From: Ophiura sarsii
Lineage: Eukaryota; Echinodermata; Ophiuroidea; Amphilepidida; Ophiuridae
DNA length: 64,000 bases
Direction: 5' to 3'
Assembly: GCA_035610835.1 (NCBI GenBank)
Contig: CM069459.1
Coordinates: forward strand, 28,539,570 to 28,603,569
Shown piece by piece: positions 9,590 to 19,435 of this stretch. Position numbers and translations under genes: made by a program. The notes beneath the pieces are model-generated. The model was not told the DNA's origin. It made no database searches and saw only the letters and a program-made list of their open reading frames with translations. Each line of letters opens with the position of its first letter. Position 1 is the first letter of the stretch.

Positions 9590-12480
9590 TAAAGAGTGAT
9601 GAGTACCTACTTCTTATCAAAACAAAATATGAAGGAATAATTAAAACAGGTCCTAAGTTATGTGACAAGTGCACATCTCTCATGGAACCACAGCGCCACA
9701 ATGTACCAATAATTAGTTGGGACGAGTACCTGCGCCTTGTCAAAACAAAATATGAAGGAATAGTTAAAACAGTTAAGCTATGTGATTAAGTACACACCTC
9801 TCATCTAACCACAGCGCCATAATGTATCAATAATTGGTTGGGACGATTACCTGTGACTTGTCAAAACAAAAATATGAAGGAATAGATGAAGCTACCTAAC
9901 CTTGAAACTGGAAGCTGATAAGAGGAGATCTCCAGCAGGAAAAATGACATCCTGGTGTATCCATAGTGTACCAATAATTGGTTGGGATTTTATTCATGCT
10001 TTCTTTATTCAGGGTAATATGCTTGCTTCTGTGACTTGCTGAGTTCCTGCGCCTTGTCAAAACCAAATATGAAGGAATAGCTACAGTTCCTAAGTTATGT
10101 GACGAAGTGTACATCTCTCATCGAACCACAGCGCCATAATATACCAATAATTGGTTGGGACGAGTACCTGCGCCTTGTCAAAACAAAATATGAAGGAATA
10201 GATGAAGCTACTTTGAAACTGGAAGCTGATAAGAAGAGATCTCCAGCAGGAAAAATGACATCCTGGTGTATCCATAGTGTACCAATAATTGGTTGGGATT
10301 TTATTCATGCTTTCTTTATTCAGGGTAATATGCTTCTGTGACTTACTGAGTACATGCGCCTTGTCAAAACAAAATATGAAGGAATAGCTACAGTTCCTAA
10401 GTTATGTGACGAACTGCACATCTCTCATCGAACCACAGCACCATAATGTACCAATAATTGGTTGGGACGAGTACCTGCGCCTTGTCAAAACAAAATATGA
10501 AGGAAAAGATGAAGCTAATTTGAAACTGGAAGCTGATAAAAGGAGATCTCCAGCAGGAAAAATGACATCCTGGTGTATCCATAGTGTACCAATAATTGGT
10601 TAGGATTTTATCATGCTTTTTTATTGAGGGTAATATGCTTCTGTGACTTGCTGAGTTCCTGCGCCTTGTCAAAACAAAATATGAAGGAATAGCTACAGTT
10701 CCTAAGTTATGTGACAAAGTGCACATATCTCATAGAACCACAGCGCCATAATGTACCAATAATTGGTTGGGACGAGTACCTGCGCCTTGTCAAAACAAAA
10801 TATGAAGGAATAGTTAAAACAGTTAAGCTATGTGATTAAGTACACATCTCTCAACTTACCACAGCGCCATAATGTATCAATAATTGGTTAGGACGATTAC
10901 CTGTGACTTGTCAAAACAAAAATATGAAGGAATAGATGAAGCTACCTTGAAACTGGAAGCTGATAAGAGGAGATCTCCAGCAGGAAAAATGACATCCTGG
11001 TGTATCCATAGTGTACCAATAATTGGTTAGGATTTTATTCATGCTTTCTTTATTGAGGGTAATATGCTTCTGTGACTTGCTGAGTACATGCACCTTGTCA
11101 AAACCAAATATGAAGGAATAGCTACAGTTCCTAAGTTATGTGACAAAGTGCATATCTCTCATCGAACCACAGCGCCATAATGTACCAATAATTGGTTGGG
11201 ATGATTACCTGCGCCTTGTCAAAACAAAATATGAAGGAATAGATAAAGCTGTACCTTGAAACTGGAAGCTGATAAGGAGAAATTTCCAGCAGGAAAAATG
11301 ACATCCTGGTGTATCCATAGTGTAACAATAATTGGTTGGGATTTTTATTCAAGCTTTCTTTATTGAGGGTAATATGCTTCTGTGACTTACTGAGTACATG
11401 CGCCTTGTCAAAACAAAATATGAAGGAATAGCTACAGTTCCTAAGTAATGTGACAAGTGCACATCTCTCATGGAACCACAGCGCCATAATGTACCAATAA
11501 TTGGTTGGGATGATTACCTGCGCCTTGTCAAAACAAAATATGAAGGAAAAGATGAAGCTGTACCTTGAAACTGGAAGCTGATAAGGGGAGATCTCCAGCA
11601 GGAAAAATGACATCCTGGTGTATCCATAGTGTACCAATAATTGATTGGGATTTTTATTCATGCTTTCTTTATTGAGGGTAATATACTTCTGTGACTTGCT
11701 GAGTTCCTGCGCCTTGTCAAAACAAAATATGAAGGAATAGCTACACCAGTTCCTAAGTTATGTGACGAAGTGCACATCTCTCATCGAACCACAGCGCCAT
11801 AATGTACCAATAATTGGTTGGGACGAGTACCTGCGCCTTGTCAAAACAAAATATAAAGGAATAGATGAAGCTGTACCTTGAAACTGGAAGCTGATAAGGG
11901 GAGATGTCCAGCAGGAAAAATGACATCCTGGTGTATCCATAGTGTACCAATAATTGATTGGGATTTTTATTCATGCTTTCTTTATTGAGGGTAATATACT
12001 TCTGTGACTTGCTGAGTTCCTGCGCCTTGTCAAAACAAAATATGAAGGAATAGCTAAAACAGTTCCTAAGTAATGTGACAAGTGCATATCTCTTATCGAA
12101 CCACAGCGCCATAATGTACCAATAATTGGTTGGGACGATTACCTGCGACTTGTCGAACCAAAATATGAAGGAATAGATGAAGCTGTACCTTGAAACTGGA
12201 AGCTGATAGCCAGTACCTCGTACACCAGTTCTTAAGTTATGTGACAAAGTACACATCTCTCATCGAACCACAGCACCATAATGTACCAATAATTGGTTGG
12301 GATGAGTACCTGCGCCTTGTCAAAACAAAATATAAAGGAATATATGAAGCTACCTTGAAACTGGAAGCTGATAAGGGGAGATCTCCAGCAGAAAAAATGA
12401 CATCCTGGTGTGATTTCCTAGCAGAATTAGAATATATGCATCACCAGCATTTGTTGGACAATCGACTCTACCAACAATTT
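9590..12480. repeat. Satellite array, about 310-bp unit
   Basis: About nine to ten head-to-tail units. A marker, GGTTGGGACGAGTACCTGCG or a close variant, recurs near 10153, 10464, 10767, 11198, 11508, 11818 and 12297. Each unit is itself two related parts starting TGCGCCTTGTCAAAACAAAA (about 120 and 190 bp). The units retain coding-looking pieces (EYLRLVKTKYEGIDEATLKL, then EADKRRSPAGKMTSW), suggesting that part of a gene exon was amplified. Frameshifts and stops differ between units, so no long protein is encoded. Confidence 0.85.
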
Positions 12481-12485
12481 TACTA
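12400..12485 (+). pseudogene. Coding tail after the satellite
   Basis: In the last unit the frame continues past the satellite into FLAELEYMHHQHLLDNRLYQ, then QFY and stop. This shows what followed the amplified segment in the source gene. Product unknown. Confidence 0.3.
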
Positions 12486-12980
12486 AGATCGAAGCACGGA
12501 GATGAGGGAGAGGGTCCCTGCCACACTGAACCACATACATGTAAGGGCGCAGCTAATCCATGCCAGAAGTGTGAGTAATTATAGAGAGTAATTACCAATG
12601 CCAAAATGTGATAATAATGCATATCGCTCATAAGGCCTGATGGTAGCAGCAAAACACAACATCACCACCAATAATGCCCACAAGACGACATTTGGGGAGC
12701 AAGTAAAACCTATGTGGAAACTGTGGTTGCCAAGAGAGGGGACAACAGAGGGGTATAAGAAGGATGGGTCAGTGCAGGTTATGGATGGTCTCAGAGATGT
12801 GTTACTAACCATAGACTCAACCAACAATTTTACTAAGATCGGAGCACGGGGATGAGGGAGAAGCTTCCTGCCACACTTAACCACATAAGGGCGCAGCTAA
12901 TCCATGCCAGAAGTGTGAGTAATTATAGAGAGTAATTTTCAGAGCCAAAATGTGATAATAATGCATCGCTCTCAATTGCA
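12465..12980. repeat. 150-bp direct duplication
   Basis: Two copies of a segment beginning GACTCTACCAACAATTTTAC or GACTCAACCAACAATTTTAC start near 12468 and 12820, about 352 bp apart. Each ends near GATAATAATGCAT (12620 and 12968). Between them lies one copy of the VAAKHNITT coding module. Confidence 0.8.
12640..12855 (+). pseudogene. VAAKHNITT module, copy 1
   Basis: Short frame MVAAKHNITTNNAHKTTFGE then QVKPMWKLW. The same module recurs at about 13260-13345, 13525-13690 and 14655-14790, with remnants at 13155-13200 and 17735-17780. Unknown family; see the 13510-14586 entry. Confidence 0.45.
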
Positions 12981-13139
12981 AACAATGAAACATGTGAATC
13001 AACATTGTAGTTTCCAGGGTGACCTATACCTACCAAGGTATCGCAATCTGAGGTCATACTGTAATCCGTTCACTTTTCATTCCCATGTAAATCTAACAAA
13101 ACTTTAATAATAATTATTCCCTAATGGTAATCTTTGCTG

Positions 13140-13509
13140 GCATTTTGTTTACTAGGAATCTGTCAACAATAAAAGACCTGCGAGTGGCAGCCAAGCTTGC
13201 TGGACACATCCTTTAATAACTAATTCCCTAATTTTAATTTTTGCTGGCTTCCTTGTATACTAGGAATCTGACAACCATAGAAGGCATGCGGGAAGCGGCA
13301 AAGCACAACATTACCACGCACAATGTGCACAAAACCACTTTGGCACATTGTGCGTGGTAATGTTAAGTATTCATGTTTTGTTCTATAACCCGATTTGGAC
13401 TCAATAATTATTTTTCTAAGATTATAATTGCGCTTGCTGGACACATCCTTTAATAACTAATTCCCTAATTTTTGCTGGCTTCCTTGTATACCAGGAATAA
13501 TTTTAATTT
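13140..13509 (+). repeat. Shuffled partial copies of the VAAKHNITT module
   Basis: Contains short pieces of the exon start (acceptor-like tactag then GAATCTGTCAAC or GAATCTGACAACC), a partial module at 13263-13345 that breaks into an inverted piece (CACAATGTGC / GCACATTGTGCGTGG), and two copies of the phrase CTGGACACATCCTTTAATAA (about 13197 and 13438). Local duplications and inversions have scrambled it. Confidence 0.6.
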
Positions 13510-14586
13510 TTGCTGGCTTCCTTGTATACTAGGAATCTGACAACCATAGAAGGCCTGCGGGTAGCGGCAAAGCACAACATTACCACGCACAATGTGCACA
13601 AAACCACTTTTGCAGATCAGGTCAAACTGATGAGGAAGTTGTGGATAGGAAGAGAGAGTACAGCAGAGGGGCAAAAGGATGGCTCCATTCAGGATTGGCG
13701 GGAATACCACCAAAATAATGATCTGGTGGATGAAGGAGATAATGACCATCAAAATAATGATCTGCTGGATGAAGAAGATAATGACCACCAAAATAATGAT
13801 CTGGTGGATGAAGGAGATAATGACCACCAAAATAATGATCTGGTGGATGAAGAAGATAATGACCATCAAAATAATGATCTAGTGGATGAAGAAGATAACG
13901 ACCACCAAAATAATGATCTGGTGGATGAAGACGATAATGATCACCAAAATAATGATCTAGTGGATGAAGAAGATAACGACCACCAAAATAATGATCTAGT
14001 GGATGAAGAAGATAATGACCACCAAAATAATGATCTAGTGGATGAAGAAGATAATGACCATCAAAATAATGATCTGGTGGATGAAGAAGATAACGACCAC
14101 CAAAATAATGATCTGGTGGATGAAGAAGATAATGACCATCAAAATAATGATCTAGTGGATGAAGATAATGACCATCAAAATAATGATCTAGTGGATGAAG
14201 AAGATAATGACCATCAAAATAATGATCTGGTGGATGAAGAAGATAACGACAACCAAAATAATGATCTGGTGGACGAAGAAGATAATGACCATCAAAATAA
14301 TGATATAGTGGATGAAGAAGATAATGATCACCAAAATAATGATCTAGTGGATGAAGAAGATAACGACCACCAAAATAATGATCTGGTGGATGAAGGAGAT
14401 AATGACCACCAAAATAATGATCTGGTGGATGAAGAAGATAACGACAACCAAAATAATGATCTGGTGGATGGAGAAGAGACTAACGACCACCAAAATGATG
14501 ATCATGACGTCATTAAAACCGGAACTTTCGTTCATTTTTATGTTAAGTACGAGGTTTTGTTCTATAACACGATTTGGACTCAATAA
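13510..14586 (+). CDS. Acidic 13-residue-repeat protein (unknown family)
   Basis: Open frame of 358 codons. Residues about 8-55 carry the module RNLTTIEGLRVAAKHNITTH, NVHKTTFADQVKLMRKLW. Residues about 67-330 are twenty copies of HQNNDLVDEEDND (39-bp DNA unit). The tail runs to TGTFVHFYVKYEVLFYNTIW and stop. Variation between units is mostly at synonymous third positions (CTG/CTA, AAT/AAC, CAC/CAT) and the one shortened unit lost a whole codon, so the frame has been kept. The repeat is strongly acidic and probably disordered. A natural exon start is after tactag at about 13531; the listed ATG is not preferred. The neighbourhood is a mosaic of gene fragments, so it may be a transposon-borne or dying gene. 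Confidence 0.5.
   Translation: MLASLYTRNLTTIEGLRVAAKHNITTHNVHKTTFADQVKLMRKLWIGRESTAEGQKDGSIQDWREYHQNNDLVDEGDNDHQNNDLLDEEDNDHQNNDLVDEGDNDHQNNDLVDEEDNDHQNNDLVDEEDNDHQNNDLVDEDDNDHQNNDLVDEEDNDHQNNDLVDEEDNDHQNNDLVDEEDNDHQNNDLVDEEDNDHQNNDLVDEEDNDHQNNDLVDEDNDHQNNDLVDEEDNDHQNNDLVDEEDNDNQNNDLVDEEDNDHQNNDIVDEEDNDHQNNDLVDEEDNDHQNNDLVDEGDNDHQNNDLVDEEDNDNQNNDLVDGEETNDHQNDDHDVIKTGTFVHFYVKYEVLFYNTIWTQ
13708..14496. repeat. 39-bp coding minisatellite, 20 units
   Basis: Unit pattern CACCAAAATAATGATCTGGT plus GGATGAAGAAGATAATGAC. It is in frame throughout with the surrounding ORF. Confidence 0.95.
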
Positions 14587-14600
14587 TTATTTTTCTAAGA

Positions 14601-15206
14601 TTATAATTGTGCTTGCTGGACACATCCTTTAATAACTAATTCCCTAATTTTACTAGGAATCTGACAACCATAGAAGGCTTGCGGGTAGCGGCAAAGCACA
14701 ACATTACCATGCACAATGTGCACAAAACCACTTTTGCAGATCAGGTCAAACTGATGAGGAAGCTGTGGATAGGAAGAGAGAGAGAACAACAGAGGGCAAA
14801 AGGATGGCTCAGTTCAGGTTTCGTGGGAGTACTGTGGGAAGGCAGTCGTCCACGAAACAGAGGGGGTGGCAATGGTGACTTTAAGTCCAATGAAATGCCA
14901 GGGAGATGTCAAAAAGGAAAATCCGTAAAGGAATACCATGTTCAATATAATGATATGGGAGAAGTATTCAGCTCTTGGCCTAAATCTCAAGGTTTTAGCA
15001 GTAGCAGGGCTATAAAGGTTGTGAAAAGGACATGTTCAAAATGGTACCATGCTGATAAAAGAAGTTTCCAAAACTAGTATAGAAGTAGAGGGAAACCCAA
15101 TTGTTCTCATTCAGTACAAGGGCCTGTCAAATCAGGATGCACTTGCCTTTGGTGAATGTCACTTGCGGCCAAGTACAATGAATCGCATCAGACAGGAATT
15201 GAAGAT
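14601..15206 (+). pseudogene. VAAKHNITT module copy plus unassigned coding sequence, cut by a MITE
   Basis: Another module copy (14655-14790) is followed by frames reading SVKEYHVQYNDMGEVFSSWP and, in a second frame from 15049, IEVEGNPIVLIQYKGLSNQD and ALAFGECHLRPSTMNRIRQE. The last frame is interrupted at 15206 by the TA insertion site of the element at 15208. Family unknown. One-base shifts between the frames indicate decay. Confidence 0.4.
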
Positions 15207-15207
15207 A

Positions 15208-15900
15208 CAGGGTGACCCAGAAAATGTTGAACCCAAAAATCACATAATTCAATATTTTTTTATACCATTAAAATAACAAAATATTGCATAACTCGTTCAC
15301 CAGCTATGTGCACCATACATTTAACTTTCTGAAACATTTTAGATCATAAAAATAGGCCACACAAAACTTAAAATATGTGTAATTTTGTAAGAAGTGTTGT
15401 TTTGTAGTGTAAGTGAAGTGCAAAAAAATGGTTTCATGCTACATGAGCAGAACAAGTGCCTGTTTGAAACCATTTCTTTCCGATTTGTTTTTACTTTTAT
15501 CGGGATCTTTTGTTGTGACTGTAATGTATATCAGAAGTGAATTGTTTAAAGATCAATACAAACTAGAGTCCCCTCGACTTCATTTGAAAATGTTAATTTG
15601 ATAAATACAGATCAAAAGAACAGATTACTTAACTCACCGTACTTAGAACAGAATTAAGTTTCAAGTCTTAACCAAGTTACAATTTTTTCACTTTTACAAA
15701 AGGGCGAAAACACCCCCTGGGCCCTGTCACACAATCAAGTGTATCTTTAGTTTGGTAAGGCCAATTTACATGATCTAAAGTTCTCCAGAAAGCTGAATAA
15801 ATTGTTTACATAACTGTTAAAAACAGAATGCCATGTTTTGGGTTTTTTTGTCTTTTTTTAAGTTGTGATTTTTGGGTTCAACATTTTCTGGGTCACCCTG
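15208..15900. mobile_element. Mariner-type MITE (TA target site)
   Basis: The left end CAGGGTGACCCAGAAAATGT and the right end ACATTTTCTGGGTCACCCTG are perfect inverted repeats; pairing continues for about 36 bp (to AACCCAAAAATCAC). TA flanks both sides (15206-15207 and 15901-15902). The 693-bp interior has no transposase. Confidence 0.88.
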
Positions 15901-16004
15901 TAACTGTTGTGACGTGTTGTATAGGGAATCCAAACACTTTATGGGTTAAACTATCAAATATATTGCCACTAATATAATGCAACTTGTTTCTCTTTATTCT
16001 TTTT

Positions 16005-16235
16005 ACAGCAATATGAAACCAGTAACTCATCGGTGGATATAAAAAATATCCGCCAATGAAGCACTTCAGCAGACCTGATCATCGATGACAACACAATCAT
16101 CGAAAAAGCCGGGACGTCAACATTCCAAAAAAAACCCCGACAATACAGTACCACACTGTCAAACCAACAGCTGAATTTCCTCGTATACATTCTACTCCAG
16201 CAAGTGTTTTCACGGAAGATGATTTAGAACAGTAA
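16005..16235 (+). pseudogene. Decayed coding exon, unknown
   Basis: After the acceptor ctttttacag, the frame reads QYETSNSSVDIKNIR, then after a stop SADLIIDDNTIIEKAGTST. A shift near 16135 moves to TIQYHTVKPTAEFPRIHSTP and ASVFTEDDLEQ. Coherent coding texture across frames implies a broken exon; no family recognised. Confidence 0.3.
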
Positions 16236-16339
16236 TGTTTTCCACACTTATATCCTCATGGTACTAATGGATTTGGAAGTAAAAGAAAAGTCAAAATCAC
16301 TGATCTTAAATATTTTCAGAAACGGTTAAGTGCCGATAA

Positions 16340-16480
16340 GAACCAAACAAAATGACATTGCAGTAGATGAATTGCCAGGGGGACACTGCCGACGACTATT
16401 TTAATCACACCACCTCTTCAGTAGATTACTTGGCTGAGACTTATACAATGAATGACAGGGTGACAGTTATGCCTTTGAAT
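16340..16480 (+). pseudogene. AVDELP segment, copy 1
   Basis: DNA closely matches 18885-19060, including GCAGTAGATGAATTGCCAG and ACAATGAATGACAGGGTG. This copy has indels that break the frame and lacks about 60 bp present in the other copy. Confidence 0.5.
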
Positions 16481-16489
16481 ATTAATTTT

Positions 16490-17130
16490 GCAGGGTTATT
16501 TATGATTTTATGCTAATTTCATGGTAAATCTCAATCCTTAAATAAAAAAATTAAAAACACATTATGCATTTTGCTTTTTGGAACACCTACGGGTAACAAA
16601 CTTGTTTCTTTTTTCTTAGCCCTAATGCAACCAATTATTTACCTTTATCACAACCTACCCCTCCCCATCTAATTTTTGTCACTTTTAGGTATGGTTATTT
16701 TAGCAAAGAGGAATGTAGTCTCACCTCATCTAAGACTTTGTGGCATTTCATATGCAATATCTTCCAAATTTGCTGGCTCAAATCCAGAACTTGCTAAGAG
16801 AGCAATTGCAGCTATAGAGTCTTGAAGAAAATGTAAAATTGATGAATATCCCTGCATGAAAACATTTGTAAACTTGCTGGAAGAAAAGCTACTTCTAATG
16901 AAAATTAATGAAAACAATTCAAATTCAGTGGAAGAGCTAGCTGTTACATGGAATTTCTCACACACCAGAAATGCTCCTACATGAGATATGAGGTTTCATA
17001 GGAACACCAGAATTGTAAGAATTGGAGAAAATTCTGCTAAATGTATTGTTCAGTTTTGGCTATTCACACTTAATCTTAATTTCTATGATTAGTTCTTTAT
17101 TATGTTCAGGGAAGTCCTCTTTTGGTCTAT
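16490..17130. other. AT-rich sequence, possible decayed LTR
   Basis: No gene is supported. It ends in ..CTATACA directly before the primer-binding-site look-alike at 17134, as an LTR 3' end would, but no partner LTR was found. Confidence 0.25.
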
Positions 17131-17132
17131 AC

Positions 17133-17153
17133 ATTGGCGCTCCAACGTTGGGG
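17133..17153 (+). other. Primer-binding-site-like sequence (tRNA-Lys type)
   Basis: Reads TTGGCGCTCCAACGTTGGGG and then C. It equals the well-known lysine-tRNA primer site of retroviruses and LTR retrotransposons, apart from two one-base T insertions. It follows a CA dinucleotide, as expected after an LTR. The indels and the missing second LTR keep this tentative. Confidence 0.4.
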
Positions 17154-17257
17154 CTAAGCTAAATATAAGCTTGGCATATCATTTCAACGAGAACTTCACA
17201 AATCGGGTCAGGGCACCCACGACCCATCTATCAGCTTGAGCATGTTGAGACTTTGAA

Positions 17258-17716
17258 ATGGAAGAGATTTTACAGCGGATAGTCCGACTTGAAAGAAAAC
17301 TTTGTAAATTGTTCCGTTCAAAACTTCATCCCATAGAATTTGTAATATCAGGAACTGTCAAATGGTTTAACATTAAGCGCGGCTACAGGTTTATTACTAG
17401 GAATGACAATGGAGAGGACATCTTTGAGGAGTTTGGTATCTTGAAGAACCATTCACAAAAATTGGTACCCAGCTTAGGTGATGGAGAAGCAGTGACATTT
17501 GATGCGACTCTTATACCAGGTTGCACAGCCGAAGCTGTTAAAGTGACAGGTACTTTTGCATTTTGCTATTTACAGAAAAATGTCTTGTTACCATATAGTA
17601 CATGTGTGAAAGGGAGCCGGCATGCCCCAGATATTATAAAGGATGACAGCGACGATGCTGGTAGTAGGCATGGTGAAACATGTGATGATACTTATGAGCC
17701 TGGACACATCATTTAA
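17258..17716 (+). CDS. Y-box-type cold-shock-domain ORF, intronless
   Basis: Open frame of 152 codons. Residues 1-28 are a basic helix-like leader (MEEILQRIVRLERKLCKLFR). Residues about 29-95 are a cold-shock domain: ISGTVKWFNIKRGYRFITRN, then DNGEDIFEEFGILKNHSQKL, then SLGDGEAVTFDAT and AEAVKVTG. This matches the YBX nucleic-acid-binding fold. RNP1 is changed (GYGFI to GYRFI) and RNP2 is altered (usual VFVH is IFEE), so RNA binding may be weakened. The domain has no introns, unlike animal YBX genes, which suggests a retrocopy or capture. The tail (DDSDDAGSRHGETCDDTY) runs into the repeated phrase GGACACATCATTTAATAACT. About 100 bp upstream lies a retroelement primer-site look-alike. Confidence 0.6.
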   Translation: MEEILQRIVRLERKLCKLFRSKLHPIEFVISGTVKWFNIKRGYRFITRNDNGEDIFEEFGILKNHSQKLVPSLGDGEAVTFDATLIPGCTAEAVKVTGTFAFCYLQKNVLLPYSTCVKGSRHAPDIIKDDSDDAGSRHGETCDDTYEPGHII

Positions 17717-17959
17717 TAACTAATTCCCTAATTTTACACAAAACAACTTTTGGGGATCAGGTAAAGCTGATGAGGAAGCACCGATGATGATCGAGGAAGC
17801 ACTTTCTCAGGCCTGTTCAAAGTTAAAATGAAAAGGAGAAAGAAACAAAAGTAGATGGCAAATGTACAACACTGGAACACGCATGGAAATATTTGATCAT
17901 ATTATAAACTAAGTACCTGTGCAAAATGTCCCAACATTAATTCAGAGTTCCGCGAAACA

Positions 17960-18255
17960 ATGAGGTGTAAGGCTATATTTAAAAAATTGGTTCGTCTCAA
18001 AGCTCCCACGCGCGTTAGTTTATTGGTGCGCGTTAGAAGAAAGAAAAAGAAAAAAATCCCAAAGTGTCACCGGTTTTTTTCAGATTTTCATTTATCACAT
18101 CATTTGAAATACAAAAGGTCACTTTTACAAGGATTTCAATATTTTATATTTATAATTTTTTTTTTTAAAAACCTTTAAAAAAAACGCATTTTGCATTAGG
18201 TTTTGAAAAACTAAAGAGCTTTGAGACAAAATATTTTTTTAATATAGCCTAATGC
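17960..18255. mobile_element. Palindromic MITE, uninterrupted copy
   Basis: The left arm (17966-18008, TAAGGCTATATTTAAAAAAT and GTCTCAAAGCTC) is mirrored by 18208-18251 (GAGCTTTGAGACAAAATATT and AATATAGCCTAA). It is the empty-site relative of 2331-3060: here GTTAGTTTATTGGTGCGCGT is continuous where the other copy holds a 604-bp insertion. Confidence 0.75.
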
Positions 18256-18457
18256 TGACCTCTATACCTCATAGAACAACTGTTGAACAGATAACTTGTT
18301 TGTTTGTTTGTTTACACGGTCGGTCAGTTCAGACACACGCTTGGGTTCTAAGGGACCAGGCTCAAGCAAAATGCTCGGGCCAGGCTACATGTATGTGTAT
18401 GAATATAGCTAATCTTTGCATGGTATATTCTTTAGTTTCTATTTATTACTGTCACAG

Positions 18458-18802
18458 GTTGTATAGAACAATCTTTGAGGCCAACTATGGTGAGACCACA
18501 GGGGATGGTGTGCTTGCAATCTTACAGCAACTAGCTGACCAATTAAACAGCACCAACAACTGCGTGCATCCATCAATGGCAGTTGATGTCACTGCAGATA
18601 ACAAGTTTATAGTTGCTGTTTGCACACCCTGATGCAGCGTGTACACACTCTACTGAAGCACAACGGTGAACTCTGTTTCATAGACTCATCACGAAACATG
18701 GACAAATACAACTGCAGTGTGTTTCTTCTATTGACACACAGCAGTGTAGGAGGCGTTCCAGTGGTTCCAGTATCGCAGACCTGCAAAGCAACGAGTTGGT
18801 GA
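18458..18802 (+). pseudogene. MULE-type transposase remnant
   Basis: After the acceptor ttactgtcacag, the frame reads LYRTIFEANYGETTGDGVLA and ends FIVAVCTP at 18632. One frame over, from about 18628, it continues LMQRVHTLLKHNGELCFIDS, then SRNMDKYNCSVFLLLTHSSV and GGVPV. This is the core of the MULE transposase domain, the block with E-L-x-F-I-D-S/A-S (first catalytic Asp) followed by V-F/L-LLTHS-x-GG-x-P. A one-base shift near 18628 inactivates it, and sequence after 18780 degenerates. MULE transposases cut and paste DNA using a DDE active site. Confidence 0.6.
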
Positions 18803-18884
18803 TAACAACTAGAAAATCTAACACTTGGTTTCGATGCCACCCACAGGAAGGGTTCATTATATCAGTATTAATGTGAGGACACAA

Positions 18885-19085
18885 AATGACTGCAGTAGAT
18901 GAATTGCCAGAGGGCACTGCTGATGACTATTTTAATTACATTACGGTAGATTACTTGGCCGAAGCTTATTTGATTTTTATAAAGAAGACTACCGTATCAG
19001 TATTGTCACTCCAAACTTATTTCCAACATTACTAATACAATGAATGACAGGGTGGCAGTTAATCATGCAACAATAAAGATAGATG
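18885..19085 (+). pseudogene. AVDELP segment, copy 2
   Basis: Frame reads TAVDELPEGTADDYFNYITV and DYLAEAYLIFIKK. The adjoining frames give DFYKEDYRISIVTPNLFPTL and, after a stop, MNDRVAVNHATIKIDGEQVL. It is better preserved than copy 1 at 16340. Family not recognised. Confidence 0.45.
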
Positions 19086-19089
19086 GTGA

Positions 19090-19435
19090 ACAAGTGCTGG
19101 GGTAAGACTACCAGGACGCGTTCCAGGCCTTCGCCGAGATGACTTGAAGATGCTGCACAGTTCATGCACCAAGCTTAACATTTTCAAGCTGTGCCATGAA
19201 GCAGCAATTAAAACTGACAGTATATGTGAAGATTCGGAGACTACCTTCAGACAACTATGGACATCATTGCTTCCCTACATCGTGATAAAGAAGGTGAATG
19301 AGTACTGGGTTAAGACTACCAGGACGCATTCCAGGTTTTCACAGAGATGACTTGAAGGTGCTGCACAGTTCATGCACCCAGCTTAACATTTTCAAGCTGT
19401 GCCATGAAGCGGCGATTAAAACTGACGGTATACGT
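19090..19435 (+). repeat. Direct duplication, about 225-bp spacing
   Basis: Two copies (about 19100-19230 and 19310-19432) share the peptide LHSSCTKLNIFKLCHEAAIK (T/Q variant) and flanking DNA. The second is fused directly to gypsy pol sequence. Confidence 0.7.

Noticed and set aside
13465..13869. Minus-strand frame of 134 codons, and the similar one at 14344-14583
   Set aside because: Antisense shadow of the 39-bp repeat; the plus-strand frame shows the synonymous pattern.
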